Positions 1-7,261 are shown, counted from the stretch's first letter. The stretch is 9,105 bases of DNA from G963674505 sp964575975 (GCA_964575975.1 CAZNTU010000226.1:1-9105); one strand, 5' to 3'. The notes: generated by a model from the sequence alone, not told the origin. Program-made: numbers and translations.

Positions 1-169
1 GGTCCTTCAGAGTGTCGATTTTAGCGGCTCCAACCGTTTATTGTGATCATACGGTTCGCCGTTTTTCATCGGGTCTGCGACGTAACAAAACCGAGAGGAA
101 TTTTCAACGCCAAAAACTCGACATTTTCATCACCCCAGGTTGTTCCTATGAATTAAGTCAGATCTTCAG
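1..169. other. Left-edge stretch with no supportable gene
   Basis: This segment lies downstream of the minus-strand HD-domain gene and is cut by the window edge. I see no tRNA, no convincing terminator and no start codon with a ribosome-binding site. Two overlapping short minus-strand open stretches (28 to 38 codons) have a protein-like composition but lack a good start, so they could be a decayed gene remnant or chance. Confidence 0.5.
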
Positions 170-709
170 CTACTTGCAATAAGCGTAGATTTTTGTTTTC
201 AGCCTTTCCGAAAGGTATTGGCTGGCCGACCCCAGTCTTTCCAAGATCGTTCGAGCCTCTTTCCTGTAGCTTTCGATTTTTTGATGGCTCCAATGCCCGG
301 GAGGGGGCTGAAGGTTGGTGATTCTGTCGCACAGCTTGACCATCCAGATCTCCCTCGGGCACATCCTGATCCGGTTAAGACTGTCGTTCATTCGCTCCAC
401 CTGGGAGGGCAAATTCTTGTTCTTTGTCAATGCCGAGACGCCATTTGCCGTTTCCGCGCCGAATTCCTTCTCGATATCGCCGTACGTGCGGCCCGTATCC
501 TCGAGGGTATCGTGCAAAAGGGCGGATACGACCAGCAAGTCCGGCTTTTCTATTCCGTTGTCCCAAGCGATCGCCGACATCGCCTCCATCGCGACAAGAC
601 CGACGTGGTTTATGTAGGGAATGTCCGTACCGGGGACCAACTGCCCGTTGTGGGCTATAGAGGCGTAATTCCACGCCCTGATATACAAATCTTGGTTCCA
701 AGCGTTCAT
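170..709 (-). CDS. Small HD-domain protein, (p)ppGpp-hydrolase-like (Mesh1/SpoT HD family)
   Basis: This 179-residue protein is essentially one HD domain of the RelA/SpoT/Mesh1 type. What is seen: an N-terminal helix with HNGQ (residues 20-23), PYINHV with His35, LLHDTLEDT with His66-Asp67 and Glu70-Asp71, an FG-containing helix at 83-84, and KLCDRITNL with Asp128. These match the four Mn2+ ligands (H, HD, D) and the catalytic ED pair of stand-alone alarmone hydrolases. There is no synthetase, TGS or ACT domain, so the family expectation is hydrolysis of ppGpp or a related nucleotide in the cytoplasm rather than synthesis. The start at 709 is supported by AAAGG six bases upstream. It lies 28 bp after the MFS gene on the same strand, so it is probably the last gene of that operon. 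The exact substrate is inferred; other HD phosphohydrolase activities are possible. Confidence 0.82.
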   Translation of the reverse strand: MNAWNQDLYIRAWNYASIAHNGQLVPGTDIPYINHVGLVAMEAMSAIAWDNGIEKPDLLVVSALLHDTLEDTGRTYGDIEKEFGAETANGVSALTKNKNLPSQVERMNDSLNRIRMCPREIWMVKLCDRITNLQPPPGHWSHQKIESYRKEARTILERLGSASQYLSERLKTKIYAYCK

Positions 710-737
710 ACCGTACCTTTGCTTCGAGAAGTTTCAA

Positions 738-1907
738 TCACTGTTTCTCCGCGATTCTGGACGGAAACTTGAATATTATGGGAAGCGTCAGGAGGGGCAG
801 GAAGGATATGGCTGTCAAGACGGGTTCTATGGAATAGACGTCGGCGAGCTTTCCCACGACCGGCGAGACGGCTCCGCCGAGGCCGTACGCGAATCCCATC
901 ATGAGGCTCGCCACCATGGAGCGTCCTTTGGGGGCGATCTTCTGGGCCATGACCACTCCCAAGGGAAGGGAGGCCAGAACCGAAGCCCCGGCAAGCGTCG
1001 TCCCGAAATACACCCAGTTTCCCTCCAGCGCGAGGAAAAGCAGCAATATGGGAGTCATGATGGCGTGGGTGAAGATAAACACCGGTTTGAAGCCGACCCG
1101 GTCGGATAAAATTCCCGACAGAAGGCCGCTGAACGTGCCCGCGACCGTGAACAGGGAAAAGATCAGACCGGCGGAAACCACCGAAAAGCCTTTCTGGACG
1201 TATAGAACGGGAATGAAGGTCATGAAAGACTGGCCCACGGTGGCCCGGAGAAACATGACCGCCCAGATCATGGCGACCATTTTCCAGGCGGGCCCCAGAC
1301 TTTCCTTGAGCGATCCGAAAAAGCCTAGCTTGCGCAAGCCTTCGCTTTGGGGCGAAGGAACGACCACATAGAACCAGACCGCCATCATGAGCCCGAAGGC
1401 CATCGTGAACGGAAGCGCCTCCAGGCCGAAAGCGGCCGCGTACCAAGTCACGAACAGAGGACCCAGCCCGAAGGCAAGCGTCCCGCCGGTGTTGAAGACG
1501 GACATGGCGAAACCGGCTTTGGGGCCGGAATACACCGGCACCATTCCGGTTACGGAGGGGTGGAACATGGACGATCCGATCGAGCCCAAGGCGGTTGCGG
1601 CCAACAACGTCCAGAATCCGACGCTGATCCCCGAAAGCGGCACGAACACCACCGGAAGCAACAGTCCCGCGAATATGAAGGTTCTGGTCTGGTAGCGGTC
1701 TGCGAGAAATCCCACCGACGGTTGCACGATGAATGCCAATAGGCGGTTGACGCCGGCGATAGTTCCCACTTGGGCGAGGCTCAGTCCCAGCCTTTCCACG
1801 AACAGAGGAAACAATGGACTGGTGAACGAGCTGTAGAAATCGCCCGTGAAATGCACCAGCGTCAACGCAAAAATGACTTTTGTATTCGCGCTTGCCTGTT
1901 TTCGCAT
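738..1907 (-). CDS. MFS transporter, fosmidomycin-resistance (Fsr)-like exporter
   Basis: A 389-residue, strongly hydrophobic protein with about 12 predicted membrane helices, the normal length for the major facilitator superfamily. The loop 2-3 signature is visible as GFLADR at 66-71, with a half-repeat SGILSDRVG at 264-272 in the second half. The segment SMFHPSV at 113-119, followed by SVFNTGGTLAFGLGP at 136-150, resembles the fosmidomycin-resistance protein subfamily, whose members are proton-driven drug exporters in the inner membrane. The actual substrate here cannot be read from sequence. The ATG at 1907 has no strong Shine-Dalgarno motif, but it lies only 46 bp after the stop of the preceding SLOG-like gene, so translation may depend on operon context. 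It ends 28 bp before the HD-domain gene. Co-expression with both neighbours is likely. Confidence 0.85.
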   Translation of the reverse strand: MRKQASANTKVIFALTLVHFTGDFYSSFTSPLFPLFVERLGLSLAQVGTIAGVNRLLAFIVQPSVGFLADRYQTRTFIFAGLLLPVVFVPLSGISVGFWTLLAATALGSIGSSMFHPSVTGMVPVYSGPKAGFAMSVFNTGGTLAFGLGPLFVTWYAAAFGLEALPFTMAFGLMMAVWFYVVVPSPQSEGLRKLGFFGSLKESLGPAWKMVAMIWAVMFLRATVGQSFMTFIPVLYVQKGFSVVSAGLIFSLFTVAGTFSGLLSGILSDRVGFKPVFIFTHAIMTPILLLFLALEGNWVYFGTTLAGASVLASLPLGVVMAQKIAPKGRSMVASLMMGFAYGLGGAVSPVVGKLADVYSIEPVLTAISFLPLLTLPIIFKFPSRIAEKQ

Positions 1908-1953
1908 CGTCGAATCGGATCGGTAAAAATTCTATTCCGGATTGTGCAAAGGA

Positions 1954-2514
1954 TTATTTGGCGACGGGCCCGAACGACCTTTCATAAAGGCCATAGATAG
2001 CCTTCCGGCCGCCGTCGGTAAGATTTCTCGTGCCTGAGCCCACGAAGGTTTTGGATTGGATGATCGGAATTTCGGACACCCATTTGCTGTCCTTCCAGCA
2101 GAACCATTCTTCGCGGTCCTGGTCGTAAACGCCGATCGGCCTGTTGAACAACTTGGCAAGCTCCACCGCCCAGCCGGTTCCGCCCTTGACCGTGCCGTCG
2201 GGCTGAATCCATCCGACCGCCACCACGTGGTAGCCGTTGTTTACCATGTGGAAAATGGACTGGATGACCCTGCGGATCTTGTCCGCCTTGGAAAATTTCC
2301 GTCCCATGCGCGTCGAAACGATCTCCATGCTCACGTTGCCTTTTTCGAGTTCCTCGGGAGTCAGCACCTTTACCCCTCTGGTCCTTTCGATCTCGTGTCC
2401 CTCGAAAGCGAAATTCACCTCTCCGATCCCCCACTGTTCCGCAAGCCTGCCGAACTCCGTTTCCGCGCCCCTGTGTCCTCCGGTGTAAACCGTAATTTGC
2501 GATAGATCCGTCAT
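1954..2514 (-). CDS. Hypothetical protein, probable SLOG/YspA-like Rossmann-fold nucleotide-binding protein
   Basis: A 186-residue soluble protein. It opens with a beta strand followed by a glycine-rich loop, YTGGHRGAE (10-18), then a helix, the order seen in SLOG-superfamily proteins (YspA/YpsA/TIGR00725 relatives) where GG-x-GA(D/E) binds a nucleotide. A second glycine cluster, KGGTGWAVELA (110-120), is preceded by a strand HVVAVGW (96-102) and followed by RPIGVYD (125-131). The C-terminus has GTRNLTDGGRKAIYGLYERSF (161-181 region), a shared ending in this type. The start at 2514 is chosen over an upstream in-frame ATG because AAGGAG (plus-strand CTCCTT at 2523-2528) sits eight bases before it; the upstream extension would run through the terminator hairpin. 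SLOG proteins are linked to nucleotide or nucleotide-derivative sensing, but no reaction can be assigned. It heads a probable operon with the MFS and HD-domain genes. Confidence 0.7.
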   Translation of the reverse strand: MTDLSQITVYTGGHRGAETEFGRLAEQWGIGEVNFAFEGHEIERTRGVKVLTPEELEKGNVSMEIVSTRMGRKFSKADKIRRVIQSIFHMVNNGYHVVAVGWIQPDGTVKGGTGWAVELAKLFNRPIGVYDQDREEWFCWKDSKWVSEIPIIQSKTFVGSGTRNLTDGGRKAIYGLYERSFGPVAK

Positions 2515-2589
2515 TCCGAAATCTCCTTGATTTTTCAAGCCTTCCCGGCGTTGTTTCAAATGTTTGTCTACGATTTTTCGTTCCTGCCC

Positions 2590-2619
2590 AAAAAAAGCCC
2601 GTCTCTCGTCGAAACGGGC
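2590..2619 (-). terminator. Intrinsic terminator (or attenuator) hairpin with seven-U tract
   Basis: Read on the minus strand, GCCCGT pairs perfectly with ACGGGC (2619-2614 with 2602-2597) around an 11-nt loop and is followed directly by seven T residues (2596-2590). This is a textbook Rho-independent terminator. It would end transcripts from the ATPase gene about 240 nt past its stop codon. Because it also lies only 76 nt before the next start codon and just after a promoter-like pair, it could instead act as a leader attenuator for the SLOG-MFS-HD operon. Confidence 0.8.
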
Positions 2620-2625
2620 GTCGGG

Positions 2626-2653
2626 AATATAACCCGGATTTTTCGGATTGCAA
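2626..2653 (-). promoter_or_regulatory. Candidate sigma70 promoter upstream of the SLOG-MFS-HD operon
   Basis: On the minus strand a TTGCAA -35 box (2653-2648) is separated by 16 bp from a TATATT -10 box (2631-2626). The match is moderate. Its predicted start site would fall immediately before the terminator hairpin at 2590-2619, so either this promoter is attenuated by the hairpin or the match is fortuitous. Confidence 0.35.
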
Positions 2654-2856
2654 CCGATCGACAAAAAATTACCGCCCTGCATAAAATCCGGGAAAAATGC
2701 CGAGGAACGCCAATATCCGAAAAACAGAAAATCGATGGCCGAGACAATCGCATCCCGGTGTTCCCGCAGAGAGAGGACTTTTTCTCCCAGGATACCGACG
2801 GGAACGCCAGCCCGATATTTTCGTATCCGCTATTCGGCTTTCTTTTTCGTTCATTG

Positions 2857-5604
2857 CTACTTTTTATAAATTGCCTGGGCGATTCGCAGGAATTGTCCCC
2901 AGAAGAACGGAACGAGGCTCGCCGCGAGAATCAGCAGCCATCCGCCGAAGCCCGGGCGGCGGGTTTCCAACACTCCGGACAGTCCCGGCGCGTATACTGC
3001 GGCCGCCAGAAGGCCGATGCAGAGAACGATCGCTCCTGCCATATACTTGTTTTTCGCAATTTCGTTTCGAAAGAGGCTTGTTTCCGGCGAGCGAAGATTG
3101 AATACGAACCAGAGCTTGCCGAAAGCAAGGGTCAAAAACGAGACGGTTACCGCCTTGTTTTGCTCGTAACCCAGGACATAGAAGGCGATCATAAGCGAAA
3201 AAAGCACGCAAGCGGCAATGAGAACGGCCCATCCGGCAATGCTTTTCCAATGGTCTCGGGTCAAGACGGATTCTTCCCGGGGCCTAGGCTGCCTTTTCAT
3301 GATGTTCGGCTCTCCCTCGCCCATGGACAGCGCCAGCGCCGGAAACACGTCCGTGACGACGTTCAGGTAGAGAATTTGGAGCGGAAGCAACGGGATCGGA
3401 AGCGCGGTAAAGCCGCCCGCAATGGAGGCCACTGCCACCGCGACGATTTCGGCCACGTTGGTGCATAGCATGAACATGACCGATTTTCTGATGTTTCCGA
3501 ATATAATGCGTCCTTGGCGAACGGCGGCCACGATGGAGGCGAAGGCGTCGTCGCGAAGGACCATGTCGGAAACCTCCCTTGCGGCGTCGGTCCCGCGCTT
3601 TCCCATGGCGACTCCGATGTCGGCCTTTTTCAGCGCGGGAGCGTCGTTGACTCCGTCGCCGGTCATGGCCACCGTGAGTCCCTCGGCCTGCATCAGCTTG
3701 ACCAGGTGAAGCTTCTGTTCCGGGCTTACGCGGGCGAAAATGGAGGTTGCGATGGCGTGCCTTCGCTCCTGCTCGTTCATCTCGTCGGGGTCCTTGAGTT
3801 CTCTTCCGTGAATCAGGTTCGGTTCGTCCTTCTCTTCTCCGACGACCCCGGTCTGCTTGCCGATGGCCGCGGCCGTGGCAGGCTGGTCGCCGGTGACCAT
3901 CACGACCCGGATACCCGCTTCCTGGCACTCTTGAATGGATTGACGAACGTCTTTCCGAGCTGGGTCGAGAAGTCCGTACAATCCCAAAAAACGCAAATTT
4001 CGATAGGGCTCTTCTTTCGCGTCCGCGACGATCTTGTCGGCGGCGGCCAAGACTCGCAAGCCTTCTCCCGCGAGGGTTTCGCTGCGTTGTATCCATTTGT
4101 CCCGCGTTCGGTCGTCCATGTGGGAGCCGTCGCGGTCTCGGCCCTCTCCCGCGATACGGTCGCACGCTTCGAGCACGCGGCCGGGAGCGCCCTTGACGGC
4201 CACCTCGATACCCGTTTCGCTTTTATGGTAGGTGGACATCATCATTTTTTCGGAGTCGAAAGGGTCCTCCCTCTCCTCGGGTTTTTCTTCGAGAAGCTTC
4301 CTTCGAGGCATGTCCAAGGCGAATCCCGCGCGCAAAAGGGCCGTTTCCGTAGGATCTCCCTGCTCCTCGTCCGGTATTTTGTCTCCGTCCAAATCTCTGA
4401 CGGCCGCGTTGTTGCACAAGACGCCCACTTCCACGACGCGCCTGAGCAGAGGATGGTCGGCGCCGCCGCGCTCGCCTTCGACTTTTCCCGAGGATTCGTC
4501 GAGAAGGAAATCTCCGTCGGGGGTGGCGACCTTTCGCAAAGTCATGCGGTTTTCCGTCAAGGTGCCGGTCTTGTCGGTGAAAATGACGCGAGTTGCGCCC
4601 AAGGTTTCCACTGCCGGCAGTTTTTTGATCAACACGTTGCGGCGAGACATCAGGTACATGCCTCGCGCCAAGGCGATGGTAGCCACGATGGGCAGTCCCT
4701 CGGGAATGGCCGCGACGCCCAGAGCGAGGGCGGTCTCGATCATTTTCCGCGTCTCCTGCCCCGCAAGCAGGCCTACGACCGCGATCAATGCCGCGACGCT
4801 CAAGGTCAGCCACGCCAGTCGCCGTCCCAGTTGATCCAGACGCTGTTGAAGGGGCGTGCTCTTGGATTCCGCGCTTTCCGCCATTTCCGAAATCCGACCC
4901 AGTTCCGTCTCCATGCCCGTGCCGACCACGACTGCCGTGCCGGACCCTTCGGTCGCCGTCGTCCCCTTGTAAATCATCCCGGAACGTTCCGCCAGGGGCG
5001 CTTCGGGTTCGACGGCATCCGTGCTTTTGCGAACGGGCACCGACTCGCCCGTGAGCGCGGATTCGTTCACCCGCAGGTTGTTGGCTTCGACGAGCCGGGC
5101 GTCGGCCGGGGCGATGTCCCCGCTTTCCAGAATGACAATGTCGCCCGGTACAAGCTGCTCGACCTCGGTTTCCATCTCCTCTTCGTCCCGGCGTACTCGG
5201 GCGGACTGGGCCCCCATCGCCTGAAGGGCTTCCATTGAACGAACGGCTTTCCACTCCGTGGCGAAACCGATGGTCGCGTTGACCAGGAGCACTGCGGAAA
5301 TGGCGATTCCCTCGGGCCAGTGCCGGAAAGCGAAGGCGACCGAACCGGCGGCGACCAGCACGATAATGACCGTGCTCTTGAACTGCTCGAACAGGATCTC
5401 CCATGCGCTGCGTGTTTTCGCCTTTCGAAGCCGGTTCTCCCCGTACTTCTCCAAGCGCCGGTTGGCTTCGTCGCTGGAAAGCCCTCGGTCGGGATCCACT
5501 TTCAGGTTCTCCAGAATCTCCTCGAACGGCCGACTGTGATACCAACGCTCCGGATTTCGGTCCCCGCCCCCGTCCCGATCTTGGTCTTGCCTTCTTGCAT
5601 CCAT
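2857..5604 (-). CDS. P2A-type cation-transporting ATPase (Ca2+-ATPase-like)
   Basis: A 915-residue membrane pump of normal family length. An N-terminal cation-ATPase domain (about 20-70) precedes M1-M2. Then come the actuator loop with TGES (185-188), M4 with PEGLP (301-305), the phosphorylation site DKTGTLT with Asp344, the nucleotide-binding KGAPG (471-475), the hinge TGD (571-573), TGDGVND (648-654), and six C-terminal helices. The Ca2+ site II ligands known from SERCA are all present in equivalent motifs: Glu302 in M4, Asn716 and Glu719 in M5 (NVAE), Asn748, Thr751 and Asp752 in M6 (NVVTD). No clear site I glutamate is seen in M8 (FLTLAFGKLW), which would fit the single-ion stoichiometry of bacterial pumps such as LMCA1. 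Ca2+ export across the inner membrane is the best inference; Na+, K+ or Mn2+ pumps are alternatives. The start is uncertain: 5604 has a weak GGAA motif, and in-frame ATGs at 5625 and 5751 add an unlikely N-terminus. Confidence 0.93.
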   Translation of the reverse strand: MDARRQDQDRDGGGDRNPERWYHSRPFEEILENLKVDPDRGLSSDEANRRLEKYGENRLRKAKTRSAWEILFEQFKSTVIIVLVAAGSVAFAFRHWPEGIAISAVLLVNATIGFATEWKAVRSMEALQAMGAQSARVRRDEEEMETEVEQLVPGDIVILESGDIAPADARLVEANNLRVNESALTGESVPVRKSTDAVEPEAPLAERSGMIYKGTTATEGSGTAVVVGTGMETELGRISEMAESAESKSTPLQQRLDQLGRRLAWLTLSVAALIAVVGLLAGQETRKMIETALALGVAAIPEGLPIVATIALARGMYLMSRRNVLIKKLPAVETLGATRVIFTDKTGTLTENRMTLRKVATPDGDFLLDESSGKVEGERGGADHPLLRRVVEVGVLCNNAAVRDLDGDKIPDEEQGDPTETALLRAGFALDMPRRKLLEEKPEEREDPFDSEKMMMSTYHKSETGIEVAVKGAPGRVLEACDRIAGEGRDRDGSHMDDRTRDKWIQRSETLAGEGLRVLAAADKIVADAKEEPYRNLRFLGLYGLLDPARKDVRQSIQECQEAGIRVVMVTGDQPATAAAIGKQTGVVGEEKDEPNLIHGRELKDPDEMNEQERRHAIATSIFARVSPEQKLHLVKLMQAEGLTVAMTGDGVNDAPALKKADIGVAMGKRGTDAAREVSDMVLRDDAFASIVAAVRQGRIIFGNIRKSVMFMLCTNVAEIVAVAVASIAGGFTALPIPLLPLQILYLNVVTDVFPALALSMGEGEPNIMKRQPRPREESVLTRDHWKSIAGWAVLIAACVLFSLMIAFYVLGYEQNKAVTVSFLTLAFGKLWFVFNLRSPETSLFRNEIAKNKYMAGAIVLCIGLLAAAVYAPGLSGVLETRRPGFGGWLLILAASLVPFFWGQFLRIAQAIYKK

Positions 5605-5877
5605 TGCATTTTCCGCGCATAAAAGCATTTGTTGTTTTCTTGGAAAAAACTCGCCTCGCATCGTTCTGAAATATAGAGCGACAGTGGAACGCCTGGTCGC
5701 GAAGAGGGGTTCTGCAAAGCGAGAAAGCGGATGACGACAGCTAAGACTCATATCGAAACGGCTAAACGAATTCCATACGGTCGGAACGGTAATCTTTTTC
5801 GAATCGGAAGGTAATCGAAAGGTAAAAAGGGCCGGGTTAAATTCAATTCTCGTGAACGGATTCCCGAAAGCCGAATG
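5605..5877. other. Intergenic region upstream of the ATPase gene
   Basis: This 273-bp gap lies between the stop of the DUF456 gene and the start of the ATPase gene, both on the minus strand. I see no gene in it. A minus-strand TATATT (plus AATATA at 5670-5675) could be a -10 box for the ATPase, but there is no good -35. Three GGTAA-type direct repeats lie at 5788, 5810 and 5821. Confidence 0.4.
5788..5825. repeat. Three phased GGTAA(TC) direct repeats
   Basis: GGTAATC occurs at 5788-5794 and 5810-5816, each preceded by CGGAA, and a third shorter copy GGTAA is at 5821-5825 preceded by CGAAA. The spacings of 22 and 11 bp put all copies on about the same face of the helix. This could be a binding array for an activator or repressor of the ATPase gene on the minus strand, but chance is not excluded. 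Confidence 0.3.
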
Positions 5878-6366
5878 TCACGCCGGCCAGATCAATTTGT
5901 AGACGTAGACGAAAAGAACCGCGCCGGTGAAGGCCACTTTGAGGCAAATAGCGGCCATCGTGCCCAGGAACACGCCCCATCCGGCCCTGAGGGCCTGTTT
6001 CAGCGCCACTCCTCCAAGGATTTCTCCGGCGAAGACTCCGACAAAAGCCCCTAAAAAAATTCCCCAAGGCGGAAAGAAGATCAGTCCGGCCAGCATGCCG
6101 GCGATAGAGAACAACACTCCGGCTTTCGACGCGCCGTACCTCTTGGCCCCCACCGCCGGAAACACGTTGTCCATCAGGCTGACGACGGCCGTTATCAAGG
6201 CAGCGCCTATCAGAAACGCTATGCTGAAAGGCTCCCAGTCTCTGGCGAAAGACAGGATAATCAAAGACGCGAAACTGATTAGAGGTCCCGGTACGACCGG
6301 AATCATGGCGCCGACGAATCCGACGATGGCGACGATCAATCCTACAGCGATTAAAAATATGGTCAT
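5878..6366 (-). CDS. DUF456 family small integral membrane protein
   Basis: A 162-residue, very hydrophobic protein with about four to five membrane segments (roughly 2-22, 28-40, 47-65, 82-120, 133-157). The family marks are visible: a proline-rich PVVPGPLI turn (23-30) after the first helix, KRYGASKAG (75-83) after the conserved aspartate in SLMDNVFP (63-70), then FFPPWGIFLGAFVGVFAGEILGG (97-119 region) with the glycine-rich packing and single glutamate typical of DUF456. The function of this family is not established; it sits in the cytoplasmic membrane. AAAAGGAA on the minus strand (6384-6377), ten bases from the ATG, supports this start and overlaps the stop codon of the upstream alpha/beta-hydrolase gene. 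With only 17 bp between them, the two are very probably co-transcribed. Confidence 0.85.
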   Translation of the reverse strand: MTIFLIAVGLIVAIVGFVGAMIPVVPGPLISFASLIILSFARDWEPFSIAFLIGAALITAVVSLMDNVFPAVGAKRYGASKAGVLFSIAGMLAGLIFFPPWGIFLGAFVGVFAGEILGGVALKQALRAGWGVFLGTMAAICLKVAFTGAVLFVYVYKLIWPA

Positions 6367-6383
6367 GCGTTTCTAATTCCTTT

Positions 6384-6965
6384 TCATAGATCCGTTTTAA
6401 ATCGTTGCGAGATCCCGAGAAATCTGCACAGGACCTTTCGGGAATAAACCTCGCCGAGATCGTGCCCGGCTCCCTCCACCACAAAAAGTTCGCACTTGGG
6501 CACCGATTTCGAAAAAGCCTTGGCGAGATCGGGGGAGCATCCGTTGTCGAGACCGCCCGTATGGATTTCCATCCGGCCCGGGGCCGGAAACTTTCCGGAC
6601 TCGGCAAGCTCCAAAAGCTTTTTCGCGCGGGGAGGTATCGACCCGTATCGAAAGTTCGAGGTCGATGCGGCCCCCAAAACAGGCGACAGGAGAAGGACTC
6701 GACCGTCGAAGCCCGTTTCCGAAATGGCGTGGAGCAGAACGTACGCCCCGTAGGATCTTCCGATCAGACGACCTTTGCCGTCGGGGAACTCTCTTTCCAG
6801 ATCGCCGCGGACGTATTTCAACTGCTCGCCGAATCTCAATTTGGAGAAAGGGGGAATCAGTTCTCTTCCGCAGACGTCGCGATTGCAATATATAATGGTG
6901 CGTCCGATGAAATTGTCGAGTCTTTCCCCTCTTCCGGGAATAAAGTATATTTTTTCCGTATCCAT
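6384..6965 (-). CDS. Alpha/beta-hydrolase-fold protein, probable serine hydrolase
   Basis: A 193-residue soluble protein. A strand ending in PGRG (10-13) is followed by the nucleophile elbow GRSYG (69-73), giving Ser71, then a strand RVLLLSPVLG (89-98). Asp140 in GGLDNG (137-142) and His168 in GAGHDL (165-170) are in the right order and spacing for a Ser-Asp-His triad. The segment HTGGLDNGCSPD resembles the family use of this loop to place the acid next to substrate. The substrate is unknown; small esterases and thioesterases share this layout. An in-frame ATG at 6995 would add ten residues, but the ATG at 6965 has AAGG six bases upstream and begins right before the first core strand, so it is preferred. 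It leads a two-gene unit with the DUF456 gene and diverges from the FmdB/FmdE genes. Confidence 0.75.
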   Translation of the reverse strand: MDTEKIYFIPGRGERLDNFIGRTIIYCNRDVCGRELIPPFSKLRFGEQLKYVRGDLEREFPDGKGRLIGRSYGAYVLLHAISETGFDGRVLLLSPVLGAASTSNFRYGSIPPRAKKLLELAESGKFPAPGRMEIHTGGLDNGCSPDLAKAFSKSVPKCELFVVEGAGHDLGEVYSRKVLCRFLGISQRFKTDL

Positions 6966-6988
6966 GGCAGCCTTGTCCGTAAAATTCC

Positions 6989-7016
6989 TTGACATGAAAA
7001 TCGGCGGAGCTATAAT
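6989..7016 (+). promoter_or_regulatory. Perfect-hexamer sigma70 promoter for the FmdB/FmdE genes
   Basis: TTGACA at 6989-6994 and TATAAT at 7011-7016 match both consensus hexamers exactly and are 16 bp apart. Transcription would begin near 7023, leaving a leader of about 55 nt before the FmdB-like start codon. The promoter overlaps the start region of the divergent alpha/beta-hydrolase gene, so the two directions may compete. No operator-like palindrome is obvious on top of it, suggesting constitutive strong expression. Confidence 0.8.
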
Positions 7017-7078
7017 CGCTTTCTTAATCGACTCCGTTTTATTTTAACCGACAATCTATTTACTTGAAAGGAACGAAA

Positions 7079-7261
7079 ATGCCGTTTTACGAATTCGAAT
7101 GCCCCGAGGGTCACGTGGTCGAAAGACTGGAAAGAATGGACGTGAAAGAGATCGAATGCCCCGAATGCGGAAAAAAAGCCCACAAGATCATTTCCCTTTG
7201 CGCCTTTCAACTGAAGGGCGGCGGATGGTACGCCGACGGGTACGCGTCCAAAAAGGCATAA
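7079..7261 (+). CDS. FmdB-family zinc-ribbon protein
   Basis: A 60-residue protein with the FmdB (CxxC_CxxC_SSSS regulatory) layout: it begins MPFYEFEC, has CPECG at 27-31, and ends with the family signature FQLKGGGWYADGY (43-55). In this family two Cys pairs bind one zinc. Here the first pair is altered: Cys8 is followed by PEGH, so His12 may replace the second cysteine of the first knuckle. Members are called putative regulators, after an ORF near amidase/formamidase genes, but no firm function is known. The ATG at 7079 is chosen because AAAGGA (7067-7072) lies six bases upstream; a TTG at 7064 would overlap that motif. It is followed after 68 bp by the FmdE-like gene and probably shares its transcript. 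Confidence 0.87.
   Translation: MPFYEFECPEGHVVERLERMDVKEIECPECGKKAHKIISLCAFQLKGGGWYADGYASKKA

Larger units (their letters stand above)
2515..2856. other. 342-bp gap between ATPase stop and SLOG-like gene
   Basis: The stretch holds no convincing gene; the open frames across it have poor starts and unlikely composition. It does hold regulatory-looking structure on the minus strand: the SLOG-gene ribosome-binding site (2523-2528), an intrinsic-terminator hairpin (2590-2619), a promoter-like pair just upstream of that hairpin (2626-2653), and a 10-bp inverted repeat CCCGGATTTT / AAAATCCGGG (2633-2642 and 2683-2692) with a 40-nt interior. Confidence 0.6.

Noticed and set aside
30..160. Short minus-strand protein-like stretches left of the HD gene
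   Set aside because: They are under 40 codons, overlap each other in two frames, and have no start codon with a Shine-Dalgarno motif. A decayed gene end is possible but unsupported.
706..1446. 246-codon minus-strand frame overlapping the MFS gene
   Set aside because: Arg/Gly/His-rich out-of-frame shadow of the transporter with no domain.
2669..2854. 61-codon minus-strand frame between ATPase and SLOG-like genes
   Set aside because: No ribosome-binding site and an implausible composition; the region looks like untranslated sequence.
3514..5238. 574-codon open frame on the plus strand antisense to the ATPase
   Set aside because: It has no recognisable domain and a biased composition rich in His, Arg and Gly. 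It mirrors the codon pattern of the real ATPase gene on the other strand.
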